DNA from: Dehalococcoidia bacterium
GTDB taxonomy: Bacteria > Chloroflexota > Dehalococcoidia > GIF9 > UBA5629
Reading direction: 5' to 3'
Length of the DNA stretch: 64,000 nucleotides
Assembly (NCBI GenBank): GCA_041653995.1
Contig: JBAZEK010000005.1
Location: 39,957-103,956 of the forward strand
Shown here: piece after piece, positions 42,340-50,216 of the stretch
How positions within the stretch are numbered: position 1 is the first letter of the stretch
How the letters are laid out: the number at the start of each line of letters is the position of its first letter
The notes under the pieces: generated by a model
What the model was told of the DNA's origin: nothing
Database searches by the model: none
The model's input: the letters and a program-made list of their open reading frames with translations, nothing else
Program-made: the position numbers and the translations under genes

Positions 42340-44211
42340 ATGATTGATCTTACAACCGAAAGTAGAGCGGGAATCACGCACATCGCCGGGGAAAAGCATT
42401 ATATCCGAATCCTCTGGTGTGTTTTAATACTTATTCTTGCCTGGGCAGGCTGGTGCGTTTTTTTTCTGCCGGCGGGTGCCGATGTGACCGATGAGGGCCT
42501 CTACTGCTCTGAAGCATGGCGCTTTTCGCAGGGAGACCTTCCATTCATGGATTCCAACGCTGCATTCGGCCTCTCTTTCTGGTTTGCGTCGCTGGTTTTT
42601 TATATTTTCCCTGGTTGCGGACTGCTCGGTCTGCGCGTGGTATGGGCCGTTTTCATGCTCCTGTGCGCGCTGGCCACGGCCGGCATATTGCTGCGCTATT
42701 TCAAGCCAATACCCAGCTTTGCAGCCGCGGGCGTGAGCCTGATTTTCGTGTCGGGTGGCGCCATCAAGGTACTCGGTTACAACCAGATGCCCGTGCTGGG
42801 GCTGCTGATAGCCGTCTGGCTATGGCTGGCGGCCTGCGAATCGGGCGGCAAGAAGCAGGTGCTGCTCGCCGCAGGAGCGGGGATAGCGGCGCTCCTGTCC
42901 GCGTTGTGCCGGATTTCTTTGCTGCCTGTTCTCCTTTTCCCGCTGGTAACGTTGTGCTATGACGCCCTGTGCGGGGCGAGACCCCCCGGCGGGATAAAGG
43001 CCGCAATCGCCTTCATGGCAGCCTTCCTCGCAGGCCTGCTCTGCTTCTTCCTGTCACTATATGCCTTCGATCTCTGCGGTTATTTTTTATCTTCGCTGAC
43101 GCAGACAACGGGCATCGCGGGCCACTCGTTAAGAGAAATGGCCAGATATCTCGCCTACTCTTTGCTTTACCTGCTGCTGCCCGCTTTACTGCTGTCGGTC
43201 GTGATATTATTTATTAATTACCGGACGGCGTTGGCGGCGCTGCGGAAGTATCCCGTGACCGGCGCCGGCGTACTGATTGTAGTTGCTGCTCTTTGTCTTG
43301 TATCCCTAATATTTTATTTCGATACACTGCGCCAGGAAGTGTTATGGCTGCGCGGCGATATATACGGGCTGCTTACGAATCCTTTCAGCCGCAGAACGTG
43401 GCGATACTCCTATATTCTGATTGCCCTGGCGTTCAGCATCGTATTCGCGGCGGCTGTCCGGCGCTTCATCGATGCAAGAGGCAATGAAAAAAACAACGGA
43501 GGGCAGCCGGTTTACAGGCTTGCCGCAGCGGCACTGTTCATTACCGTCCTGATGATACTGGGAACGGCCAATTACCCCGCCTCAGGATCGGTGAGAGCCA
43601 TAGCATGGCTTCCCGTGTCCATGGCCTTCTGCCTGTCATGGTCCTGGATCGGCACTCGGACACATAAGCCGGGGAAAGGTTGCAGATGGCTGATAAGGGC
43701 GTTATTTATCATCGTGGCCCTGGTCTATGTTTACTGCGGGATTGCGGCGGCGTGTTTCCCTTACAGGGATGATTATATCGGACGCCTTGACAGCCAGGCG
43801 TCTTCGGCCAAATTGCAGGGTATACGCACAACAGCGGAACGTGCCCGGATTTTAGACGGGCTGGTTGCCGCCGTTGAGCACAACTCCTCACCCGGCGACA
43901 GGATACTGGCATATGAAAACCTGCCGATGCTGTATTTTCTGACCGACCGCCCGCCTTCGACAAATACAACCTGGATTTCCGATTTTCTGCCTGGAACGGT
44001 AAAGTCTTCCATCCTTGCCGACATGATCGGGCGAGAGCGTTTGCCCGAACTGGTGGTCCGGGCGCAATATTCAACGCACGAGCTGCTCTGGCCGGTGGTT
44101 CAAAAACCGTTAAAGCGGGATGACTCAGATCCCATTGACGCCTTCATCAGGGAGCATTATCAGGTCATCGATACAATCGACGGCTTCCAGATTATGGCGC
44201 CGATAGATTAA
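42340..44211 (+). CDS. GT-C family glycosyltransferase (GT39/ArnT-like)
   Basis: A 623-residue protein with about 12 transmembrane helices and a soluble C-terminal part. ADVTDEGLYCSEAWRF, in the first external loop near residue 48, provides the acidic pair typical of GT-C enzymes that use polyprenyl-phosphate sugars. ATG 42340 is chosen; a start at 42238 would overlap the SMR gene deeply. It is GC-rich, unlike the genes before it. It probably transfers the flipped sugar to a surface protein or glycan. Confidence 0.75.
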   Translation: MIDLTTESRAGITHIAGEKHYIRILWCVLILILAWAGWCVFFLPAGADVTDEGLYCSEAWRFSQGDLPFMDSNAAFGLSFWFASLVFYIFPGCGLLGLRVVWAVFMLLCALATAGILLRYFKPIPSFAAAGVSLIFVSGGAIKVLGYNQMPVLGLLIAVWLWLAACESGGKKQVLLAAGAGIAALLSALCRISLLPVLLFPLVTLCYDALCGARPPGGIKAAIAFMAAFLAGLLCFFLSLYAFDLCGYFLSSLTQTTGIAGHSLREMARYLAYSLLYLLLPALLLSVVILFINYRTALAALRKYPVTGAGVLIVVAALCLVSLIFYFDTLRQEVLWLRGDIYGLLTNPFSRRTWRYSYILIALAFSIVFAAAVRRFIDARGNEKNNGGQPVYRLAAAALFITVLMILGTANYPASGSVRAIAWLPVSMAFCLSWSWIGTRTHKPGKGCRWLIRALFIIVALVYVYCGIAAACFPYRDDYIGRLDSQASSAKLQGIRTTAERARILDGLVAAVEHNSSPGDRILAYENLPMLYFLTDRPPSTNTTWISDFLPGTVKSSILADMIGRERLPELVVRAQYSTHELLWPVVQKPLKRDDSDPIDAFIREHYQVIDTIDGFQIMAPID

Positions 44212-44212
44212 T

Positions 44213-44285
44213 GTATGGGCGGACCTTCAGTTCCGCCCATACATTGATACGGGTTTTGCGGGCGGGCTTAAAAGCCCGCCCCTAC
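44213..44285. repeat. Two GC-rich hairpin repeats between convergent genes
   Basis: GTATGGGCGGACC-TTCA-GTTCCGCCCATAC (44213-44242) and GCGGGCGGGCTT-AAAAGCCCGCCCCTAC (44258-44285) fill the gap between the GT-C gene and the convergent phage-block gene and may serve as a bidirectional terminator. Confidence 0.7.
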
Positions 44286-44287
44286 AT

Positions 44288-45136
44288 TTACGAGAGTTTG
44301 ACGTAGTCCCAGCCGACCTGGGTGGGGGTGAAGGCGCCGCTGCCGTAGATGGACCAGTCCACGGTTTTGCCGCTGAGCTGGGCCAGGCCGTCCCGGGCGG
44401 TGTAAAGGTCGTTGAAATAGGATATGAGGTTGCGCAGCTCCTCGAAGGTCTTATCGGAGCAGGTGAGGTTATTGGCCTTCTCATAGTCCTTTTTCAGCTT
44501 GAGCATGAATGCGTGGTAATTGACGGCCTCGGCCGGTGTGGGGGGCCTGGCGAGCTTCGTCTGGAATTTGAAGGCCTCGCTAAATAATTCAAGAGCCCTA
44601 TCGACCAGGCGTTTGGCCTCGTCCACGCGCTTCTCGCGGGGCACCTCGCGCAGGTCGAAGCGGGTGACGATGGGATAGAAGTAGAAAGCGCGGCTGATGG
44701 GGGTCACTTCCACACCGTCCATGCGGCAGGATTCCTCGGCGGACCCCACGGCTGAATCCAGGTCGAGCGGAATGTAGTTATCCGCAGGCGCAGCCGGAAT
44801 ACAGGGCGCAGCGGCCGGGATAGCCGGTGGTGTTGAAGCGGACGGGTCTGAAGACCCGTCCCTACATGCTTTTGGGGATTGATTCGCTTCGCCGGAGGTG
44901 GAGGCGCCGGTGGTAGTAGCCGCAGTCCTGACCTTTTCCTTGTCGATCTGGCCCTGCACGATGGTATAAATGACGCCGACCAGGGTGATGGCGACCGGGC
45001 TGAGCACATCGATCAGGAACTGGCCGACCGTCTGAGCTTTGGCCGGGTCGGTGATGAAAAGGCCGAGAGACCCGGCCGCCAGCGAAAGAATAGCCACGAT
45101 GATCTTCTTGTAACCGTCCAACGGAGTTGTTTCCAT
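44288..45136 (-). CDS. Phage-block membrane protein, holin-like N-terminus
   Basis: A 282-residue protein. ATG 45136 is chosen because AAGGAGGAAAAA precedes it; the longer frame reads into a REP element. Two hydrophobic segments at about residues 10-27 and 38-58 give a holin-like N-terminus. An Ala/Pro/Ser-rich linker carrying an inserted GC-rich hairpin repeat (44841-44865) follows. A helical C-terminal domain begins at about 150. A holin or a virion-associated protein is possible; the C-terminal domain is not recognised. Confidence 0.6.
   Translation of the reverse strand: METTPLDGYKKIIVAILSLAAGSLGLFITDPAKAQTVGQFLIDVLSPVAITLVGVIYTIVQGQIDKEKVRTAATTTGASTSGEANQSPKACRDGSSDPSASTPPAIPAAAPCIPAAPADNYIPLDLDSAVGSAEESCRMDGVEVTPISRAFYFYPIVTRFDLREVPREKRVDEAKRLVDRALELFSEAFKFQTKLARPPTPAEAVNYHAFMLKLKKDYEKANNLTCSDKTFEELRNLISYFNDLYTARDGLAQLSGKTVDWSIYGSGAFTPTQVGWDYVKLS
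44841..44865. repeat. GC-rich hairpin repeat inside a coding region
   Basis: GACGGGTCTGAAGACCCGTC followed by CCTAC, read in frame within the linker of the phage-block membrane protein. Confidence 0.65.
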
Positions 45137-45187
45137 TTTTTCCTCCTTAATTTTCTTTATCCCGTCATTGCGGGCCTTTTTTCCCAT

Positions 45188-45273
45188 GTCATTGCGAGCC
45201 CGAAGGGCGCGGCAATCTTGTGATCTCGCAATCACGTACAGGATTGCTTCGTCGCTGTGCTCCTCGCAATGAC
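45188..45273. repeat. REP/MITE-like element, copy 11
   Basis: An 86-bp inverted repeat GTCATTGCGAGCCCGAAGG ... CTCCTCGCAATGAC with a stray left end at 45163. It overlaps no confident CDS start. Confidence 0.85.
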
Positions 45274-45279
45274 CTTTAA

Positions 45280-45885
45280 TTACGCTTCTACAGTGAGTTC
45301 GCCTGTGACCAGTTTCCCGGGCGAATAGGACCGGGCATTTTGAAGCAGCCGGTAAAAAGCTTCGAAGGCTGCCCTGGCCCAGGCGCCGTAGTCTTTGTTC
45401 ACAGTCCGGCCTCCGGTATTGGCCAGGTTGACCTGGTACTGGGCCTGCGAGCTGACGGCGAAAGCCACAGCGCCCACGGCGATGATGTGGTCATGCGCAG
45501 CCGGTATGGTAGAAAAGGCGCCCAGGGTATGCTTTTTCAACCAGTAGATATTGCATACCCCGCCGTCGCCCGTATAGCCGTCCTGAAAAGTGAGCAGGTC
45601 GCCCCATACTTTGAAGCGCCGGGACGGATAAGGCTGATTATCGATGGGATGCTCGACTTTGACGACGTCGATGCGCTCCGTGAGCGTGGCCAGGCTGACC
45701 GTGTTGCCCTGGTCCACGGTATGGATGGTGGCGTCGAGCTGCATGAGAGGGCAATAGCTGGAGTAGACCAGCACGGCCTTTTCGATGGCGCGGTCGATCT
45801 CGTCGTCGCTCCAACGATAGCCGGCGGCAACCTCGTCCTTGAGATCACGGCGTACGTCCGCCCGCATTTCAGTCAACGTGGTCAT
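45280..45885 (-). CDS. Head-tail connector / head completion-like protein
   Basis: A 201-residue protein. MTTLTEMRADVRRDLKDE and YRWSDDEIDRAIEKAVLVYS form the N-terminal helical bundle usual for head-tail adaptors; the rest is mixed. The place directly after the major capsid gene supports this. No catalytic motif is seen. The identity is by position and fold-like pattern rather than by clear homology. Confidence 0.65.
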   Translation of the reverse strand: MTTLTEMRADVRRDLKDEVAAGYRWSDDEIDRAIEKAVLVYSSYCPLMQLDATIHTVDQGNTVSLATLTERIDVVKVEHPIDNQPYPSRRFKVWGDLLTFQDGYTGDGGVCNIYWLKKHTLGAFSTIPAAHDHIIAVGAVAFAVSSQAQYQVNLANTGGRTVNKDYGAWARAAFEAFYRLLQNARSYSPGKLVTGELTVEA

Positions 45886-45892
45886 CTATCCC

Positions 45893-45912
45893 CCAATCTC
45901 AATCTCAGTCTT
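45893..45912. repeat. Short AATCTN hexamer tract at the capsid gene end
   Basis: CCCAATCTCAATCTCAGTCT spans the major capsid stop codon and the short gap to the connector gene. Confidence 0.5.
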
Positions 45913-46828
45913 TCACCCCGATCAGGGCGGCGGCCTTGATATTTGAGAAGAGGGCCAGGCTGACGTACCACTTGATGCGCGTGCGTGAGGCGTCCTTGGT
46001 CTCCATCTCGCCTATCCTTACGACCTGCAATCCGCCGCGGTCGGTCAGCCCGCAGAGTCCGTCCTCGCCGAAGGAGAGCGAATAGATGGTGGAGCAGGTA
46101 TCGCCGGTGAAGGCGGTCTCGAGGCTGCCGGCGAGGGTATGCGTATCTTTGATGAAGTCGTTAATGGCGATGGGTATTCCGTTGTAGTACTGCACGAATT
46201 CGCCCAGCGCGCCTTTGCCCACCTCGAGGTTGTTGCCCGCCGCCCTGGCCAGGGCCATGATCTTGCGGCGGGAGCGACGGCTCATCATCAACAGGTCGGG
46301 TTTGCCGCCCTTGACGGCGTCGATGAGCTGGTCGATCATGGAGAGGGTGAGCGTGGCGCCCGTGGCGCCGGCGGCGATGAGCTGTTCGCCGGCAGAGCCG
46401 GTATTGATCAGTTTGACCAGTCCGTCGAACTGGTTGGGGCTGCCCGTATTGTCTCCATAGATGAGCTTGTCCTCCAGCTCGTGGCGTATGGCCTTGGCGG
46501 TGAGCTCGATGATGGCGGACTCGACATCCTGTATATTGGAGCGGGTCTGGCGGATATAGTTGTCCACATCGGCGTTCTGGCCCAGTATGGCCAGGGTGGC
46601 CGTCTTCTGGGTGAAGGTAACGGCGGGGCTGGTGATCCAGTCGTCGTTGACGGCGTGCCACTCGGCCGAGGGCAGGGTCAGCTCGCGGTTATAGGTCAGG
46701 GCATTGCCCTGTATCTCGATCCAGGGCAGAAGCTGCAGCAGGGGGCTGTCCTTGACGATGGTCTCGATGACGCCCTGGTAGAGGACGTCGTTGGAAAGTT
46801 TTGCGGCTTCGGTTAGTAACGTTGCCAT
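45905..46828 (-). CDS. Phage major capsid protein (HK97-fold-like)
   Basis: A 307-residue protein. SPLLQLLPWIEIQGNALTYN, LGQNADVDNYIRQTRSN, DKLIYGDNTGSPNQFDGL and LLMMSRRSRRKIM are typical of HK97-like capsid proteins of the branch that lacks a protease prohead domain. The C-terminus (RIKWYVSLALFSNIKAAAL) is the conserved beta strand region. AAAGGAGA precedes the ATG. The scaffold-like gene lies just upstream in transcription. The frame is intact. Confidence 0.85.
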   Translation of the reverse strand: MATLLTEAAKLSNDVLYQGVIETIVKDSPLLQLLPWIEIQGNALTYNRELTLPSAEWHAVNDDWITSPAVTFTQKTATLAILGQNADVDNYIRQTRSNIQDVESAIIELTAKAIRHELEDKLIYGDNTGSPNQFDGLVKLINTGSAGEQLIAAGATGATLTLSMIDQLIDAVKGGKPDLLMMSRRSRRKIMALARAAGNNLEVGKGALGEFVQYYNGIPIAINDFIKDTHTLAGSLETAFTGDTCSTIYSLSFGEDGLCGLTDRGGLQVVRIGEMETKDASRTRIKWYVSLALFSNIKAAALIGVKD

Positions 46829-46837
46829 AATTCTCCT

Positions 46838-47245
46838 TTATTTCCTGTCCAGGCCCTGTTTGATTTTCTCCCTGGGTGACAGGCCGGACGTATCGGGGGC
46901 GGACCTTTCGGGAGCGCCGGCCGGTATGGTCAGTTCCTTCAATTCGGCCTCGAGGGACGACCTCATCTTTTTGACCAGGCCGTTGACCTTTTTGATGGAA
47001 GAATCGATCTCATCGATCGAACTTCCGCTGATGATGTCGTCCGAATAGAGCGGGCTGGCGCCGACCGCCAGCTTGCGATAGGCTCTCACGGCGTCGTCCA
47101 GCGCGGCCTTGAGCTGCTCGCACTCCCCCGTCTTAGCTTCCAGCGATTTCGTCGCTTCGCCCAGGGCGGTCTCCATGCCTGCCAGCTTAGCTGTGTCTTC
47201 GGGTGTATCGGTATCGATAGGTTGTGCATTGATCTCTTCTTTCAA
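46838..47245 (-). CDS. Scaffolding-like protein
   Basis: A 135-residue acidic, mainly helical protein with coiled-coil potential (ALGEATKSLEAKTGECEQL near residues 27-45) and a basic C-terminus (SPREKIKQGLDRK), the pattern of capsid scaffold proteins. It ends 9 nt before the capsid start, in the usual position. The start codon is TTG with GGAGGAG upstream. Confidence 0.65.
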   Translation of the reverse strand: MKEEINAQPIDTDTPEDTAKLAGMETALGEATKSLEAKTGECEQLKAALDDAVRAYRKLAVGASPLYSDDIISGSSIDEIDSSIKKVNGLVKKMRSSLEAELKELTIPAGAPERSAPDTSGLSPREKIKQGLDRK

Positions 47246-47260
47246 TTTACTCCTCCGTGA

Positions 47261-47338
47261 TCATTGCGAGCATCAGCGCAGCTATCTTGTGTGATTGCAC
47301 CTGCACAAGATTGCCACGGCCTTCGGCCTCGCAATGAC
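47261..47338. repeat. REP/MITE-like element, copy 12
   Basis: A shorter, slightly decayed inverted repeat (TCATTGCGAGC ... GCCTCGCAATGAC) between the portal and scaffold-like genes. Confidence 0.8.
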
Positions 47339-47360
47339 AAGCTATTTGTGACGTGTTTTA

Positions 47361-48788
47361 TTAAAGTGCATCCGACTCTGCGGCTGTGCTTCTCTCTCTC
47401 GCTCTGCCGTAGGTGGTCTGCGCCTTGAACTCGCTGTTCATTTCCAGAATACGTCTGCGTTCGGCCATCCATTTTTCGAACTCGGCCTCGGGGTCGCGTA
47501 CGGACAGGTTATCCATGGCGGTGCGCCTGGAGTGGATGCCCGACTGCACCATGATCTGCTCGTTCCGGGCCTCGCGTTCGCGGTCCTGCGGCAGCACCTG
47601 TCCCCACAGGATGCGCTGGCTGACGCCGGTAAGGTCCTGTCGCGCGAACTTTTTATGCAGCGCCAGAACCATCTCGTTGCGCCTGCGGTAGACGTTGGTG
47701 CGGATGAGCCGTTTGCGCCGCACCTTCTGCAGCAGAGACTGCAGCTCGACTTCCAGCGCGATGCCTGAAAGATCGCGTTCGATTCCGCCGTACGAAGCGC
47801 GCGGCGACTCCGACAGGTCGTGCATGGTGCGGTAGACCAGGTCGATATAGTCGATATGCAGCCTTATGCCGCCACCCTGCAGCAGGTCGAGCAAATAGGC
47901 GCGCGCGTCCGGCGGGACGTTCCACACGGCGCCGGGCGCCACCTGTATATTCTCGGACTGATCGACTCCTTCCAGGACGGCAATGGGGTTGCCCGAGACC
48001 TCGAGGATGCGGGAAAGCTGCGTGAGGGCGCGGTTAAGCTCGCGCTGGGGCTCGCGCAGGGCGGGTATATCGGAGATGCCCCAGAACTGCTTGGGTTGGC
48101 GCAGGTTGGGGAAGATGATAAACGGGATAAAACCATAAGGATTGGGCTTGCGTTCGATGACGCGGTCGTCCAGGTAGAGTGTGAACGACTTAACGTCCCA
48201 GACCTCGGTGATAGAAACAGTTTTCTTATTGATATTCTGTTTATAAAGCATGGCAGCCTCGTCGGAGGAAAGCTGGTAGCGTGAGGCGGCGCGGTAGAGG
48301 CGAGTGATATCGTCCCCCTGCCACCAGGCGAAGACGCCGTTAACGTCCGGCGCGGTGATGCGGATGCGTTTCTCGGCGGCGTCCCAGGTGACCTTGTAGC
48401 AGCCGTCGCCCAGTATGGCCGCGTCGATCTCGGTGGTATAGTCCAGCTCGGCGCAGTTGTTGCGGTCGTAGACCGAGTAGATGAGCTCCTCGGCACGTTT
48501 GGCGATATCCGCTTCTTTCGGGCGGAGATGAAGGTCCGCCCCTACATTTTTCTGTAGGGGCGGGTTTTCAAACCCGCCCGCAGCAGGTTCGCAGGCGAAA
48601 TTCAACTCGTTCATCATATAGCTGGTGATCTTGTCCACTGCTATCCTTGCATAGTTGAAGACGAGCTGGCGGAAGCGTGAGCGCTCCGACCATTGCGTGC
48701 CGTTATAGAAATCGAGGTTGGACCTGTAGGCGGCCAGCCGCGCGCGGTCCATCTGGTCCAGGCTTTTGATATCCAGTTCCGTTGTCAT
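47361..48788 (-). CDS. Phage portal protein
   Basis: A 475-residue protein. DFYNGTQWSERSR near residue 30, IVFNYARI-type strand LVFNYARIAVDKITSYMMNE near 45, GFIPFIIFPNLRQP near 220 and LRARNEI-like helices late in the chain are typical of SPP1/HK97-type portals. Residues of about 70-90 (GGFENPPLQKNVGADLHLRP) are encoded by a double GC-rich hairpin repeat and interrupt the expected continuity between NELNFACEP and DIAKRAEELIYS. The frame survives this insertion. The portal forms the DNA gate of the capsid. Confidence 0.85.
   Translation of the reverse strand: MTTELDIKSLDQMDRARLAAYRSNLDFYNGTQWSERSRFRQLVFNYARIAVDKITSYMMNELNFACEPAAGGFENPPLQKNVGADLHLRPKEADIAKRAEELIYSVYDRNNCAELDYTTEIDAAILGDGCYKVTWDAAEKRIRITAPDVNGVFAWWQGDDITRLYRAASRYQLSSDEAAMLYKQNINKKTVSITEVWDVKSFTLYLDDRVIERKPNPYGFIPFIIFPNLRQPKQFWGISDIPALREPQRELNRALTQLSRILEVSGNPIAVLEGVDQSENIQVAPGAVWNVPPDARAYLLDLLQGGGIRLHIDYIDLVYRTMHDLSESPRASYGGIERDLSGIALEVELQSLLQKVRRKRLIRTNVYRRRNEMVLALHKKFARQDLTGVSQRILWGQVLPQDREREARNEQIMVQSGIHSRRTAMDNLSVRDPEAEFEKWMAERRRILEMNSEFKAQTTYGRARERSTAAESDAL
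48519..48580. repeat. Double GC-rich hairpin repeat inside the portal gene
   Basis: CGGGCGGAGATGAAGGTCCG and its extension to CCCTAC (48519-48545) is followed by GTAGGGGCGGGTTTTCAAAC and CCGCCCG (48554-48580). Both are read in frame, adding about 21 residues. Confidence 0.8.
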
Positions 48789-48794
48789 TGATCG

Positions 48795-49079
48795 CTATCG
48801 CATAAGGGCCAGCTTGAACAGCGCCCTCCGTCTCTTCATTTCGCGCTGCACGGTGCGCACACTGACGCCGAAGGCCCTTGCCACATCACGCACGCCGTTG
48901 CCGTTGCGCCGCATCTTCCTCATCGCCAGAGCCCTCAGCTTAAGGCGAGCCCGCTGCTTCCCCCGCGGCTTCTCCTCCAGACACCGCGGAAAGGGGCATT
49001 CCAGGCAGAGAGAATGAAGTTCGCAACCGGTATCCTTCCAGTTTGAATACTCGCCCGGTAGTACAGGTACATCGCGCAT
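48795..49079 (-). CDS. HTH protein with Cys cluster, phage-block
   Basis: A 94-residue protein. A CELHSLCLECPFPRC cluster near residues 19-33 may bind zinc or an iron-sulfur centre. An HTH follows (GVRDVARAFGVSVRTVQREMKRRR near residues 60-83). Small proteins of this type are found next to phage packaging genes. It could be a regulator or a terminase small subunit remnant. No large terminase follows or precedes it here. The start lacks an obvious ribosome-binding site. Confidence 0.6.
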   Translation of the reverse strand: MRDVPVLPGEYSNWKDTGCELHSLCLECPFPRCLEEKPRGKQRARLKLRALAMRKMRRNGNGVRDVARAFGVSVRTVQREMKRRRALFKLALMR

Positions 49080-49165
49080 ATTGAAATAGATAGTATTGTA
49101 TGCATACGATCACTCGCAACCGAATATTGTCGCTTTCGGTGTGCGCCACATATTTCGTTTTTCCC

Positions 49166-49194
49166 CTGCAGGGGCTTTGCTTTAGCTGCGCCCG
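49166..49194. repeat. GC-rich hairpin repeat
   Basis: CCTGCAGGGGCTTTGCTTTAGC followed by TGCGCCCG, the same sequence as in the ribF upstream repeat. Confidence 0.65.
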
Positions 49195-49239
49195 AATAAA
49201 ACCGTACTAAAGTCCCACCTCCGCCATATCCGGCATCAT

Positions 49240-49268
49240 TAGACAAGTCGATGCTGCGGCTGTAAAAT
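49240..49268 (+). promoter_or_regulatory. Promoter of the left small-secreted-protein module
   Basis: TAGACA at 49240-49245, a 17-nt spacer and TAAAAT at 49263-49268. The same boxes with identical spacing precede the right copy at 61703-61731, which supports function. Confidence 0.55.
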
Positions 49269-49300
49269 CAACTCGTAACTGCAAAAAGGAGCGCAACCGG

Positions 49301-49711
49301 TTGAACAGGATAAAATATTCGTGCATCCTTTTAGTAACGGTGACAGGCATTGTGGGCGCCGGCCTGTCGGGCTTAGCGTGCGCTGAGCCAGCACCGGCAA
49401 CCCCGGGAGATGAGGTGACTATGGAAATCTTGAACAATGCCATTACTTTCATCAAAGCCAACCATCCCGATGCGGCCGTATTTATGCCTGCCGATATCTC
49501 CTTTACCCTCAGCAGCAGCACTGGTAAAGATATCGAAGGCTACACCGGAGTCATTTATTCAGGAGGAGGATGGACCATCAGCATCGGGCACGCGATAGTG
49601 CCCAACTATGCCTGGGGCATAAAGGCAGACTACGATAACGGCAAGATCGTGTGGATCGGCGACAGCAAGAACGGTCAGATATCTGAGGAGAGCTACACAA
49701 AGTTAAATTAG
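49301..49711 (+). CDS. Small secreted protein, left paralog (PepSY-like?)
   Basis: A 136-residue protein with a signal peptide of about 28 residues and one compact domain. The C-terminal half (EGYTGVIYSGGGW ... GKIVWIGDSKNGQISEESY) looks like a PepSY-type or prodomain-like beta sheet. The start codon is TTG with AAGGAG 12 nt upstream. It always stands directly before a peptidase gene in this window (two copies), so it may inhibit or fold that peptidase. This is inference; no family is recognised with certainty. Confidence 0.7.
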   Translation: MNRIKYSCILLVTVTGIVGAGLSGLACAEPAPATPGDEVTMEILNNAITFIKANHPDAAVFMPADISFTLSSSTGKDIEGYTGVIYSGGGWTISIGHAIVPNYAWGIKADYDNGKIVWIGDSKNGQISEESYTKLN

Positions 49712-49761
49712 CGTAGTTCACTGTACAGGATGATTTTTATGATCCATGCGGGAGTCATACG

Positions 49762-50046
49762 ATGAAACCACGGGCCGGAATTATCTTCGGTCACTGCCTT
49801 CTCATATTGCCGGCCATTCTTTTAATCGCCCTTTCAACAGGCTTACCGGCAAAGCAGGCCAACGCGGACACACTGAAATGCGAGACCGGCACCAGTTACT
49901 ATAACGGCATCGTTGGCAATATAACCGCCAAGGGTGTTGGCGGATTCCCCAATGACGGCTCCACCATCTACTGGAAGGCAGTGCCGGGCAATGCCTGCGG
50001 CTGGGGCACATCTTCAGCTGTGCGCAGCTTTGTCAACGGGCCCTGA
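49762..50046 (+). pseudogene. Remnant of a C1 peptidase gene (internal deletion)
   Basis: A 94-residue frame. Residues 1-38 match the signal peptide of the peptidase at 62202 (MKPRAGIIFGHCLL...). The remainder (GGFPNDGSTIYWKAVPGNAC ... SFVNGP) matches the second half of its FN3-like repeats. The whole catalytic domain is missing, so the gene arose by a large in-frame deletion. The frame is open and a small exported product is possible. Confidence 0.75.
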
Positions 50047-50216
50047 GGATTTATAGTGGGCAGGCGACTGTCAATACACAGCGATATCAGCCACTAGTTG
50101 ATCAGTTGTTCATATTATGCGCATTTATTGAATTATGTAACTCCCCGTGTTAACATATTCGCAATCGATACGTTTTATGCCATGTGTTTGGGATAGCCAT
50201 TTAGCTCGGCCGGCTC

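Larger units (their letters stand above)
49212..49830 (+). repeat. Left copy of a duplicated module (direct repeat)
   Basis: Promoter, small secreted protein gene, spacer and the first part of the peptidase gene match 61690-62270. From the GGACAGCAAGAACGG region through the peptidase start the two copies are almost identical, including about 75 non-coding bases. Confidence 0.85.
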
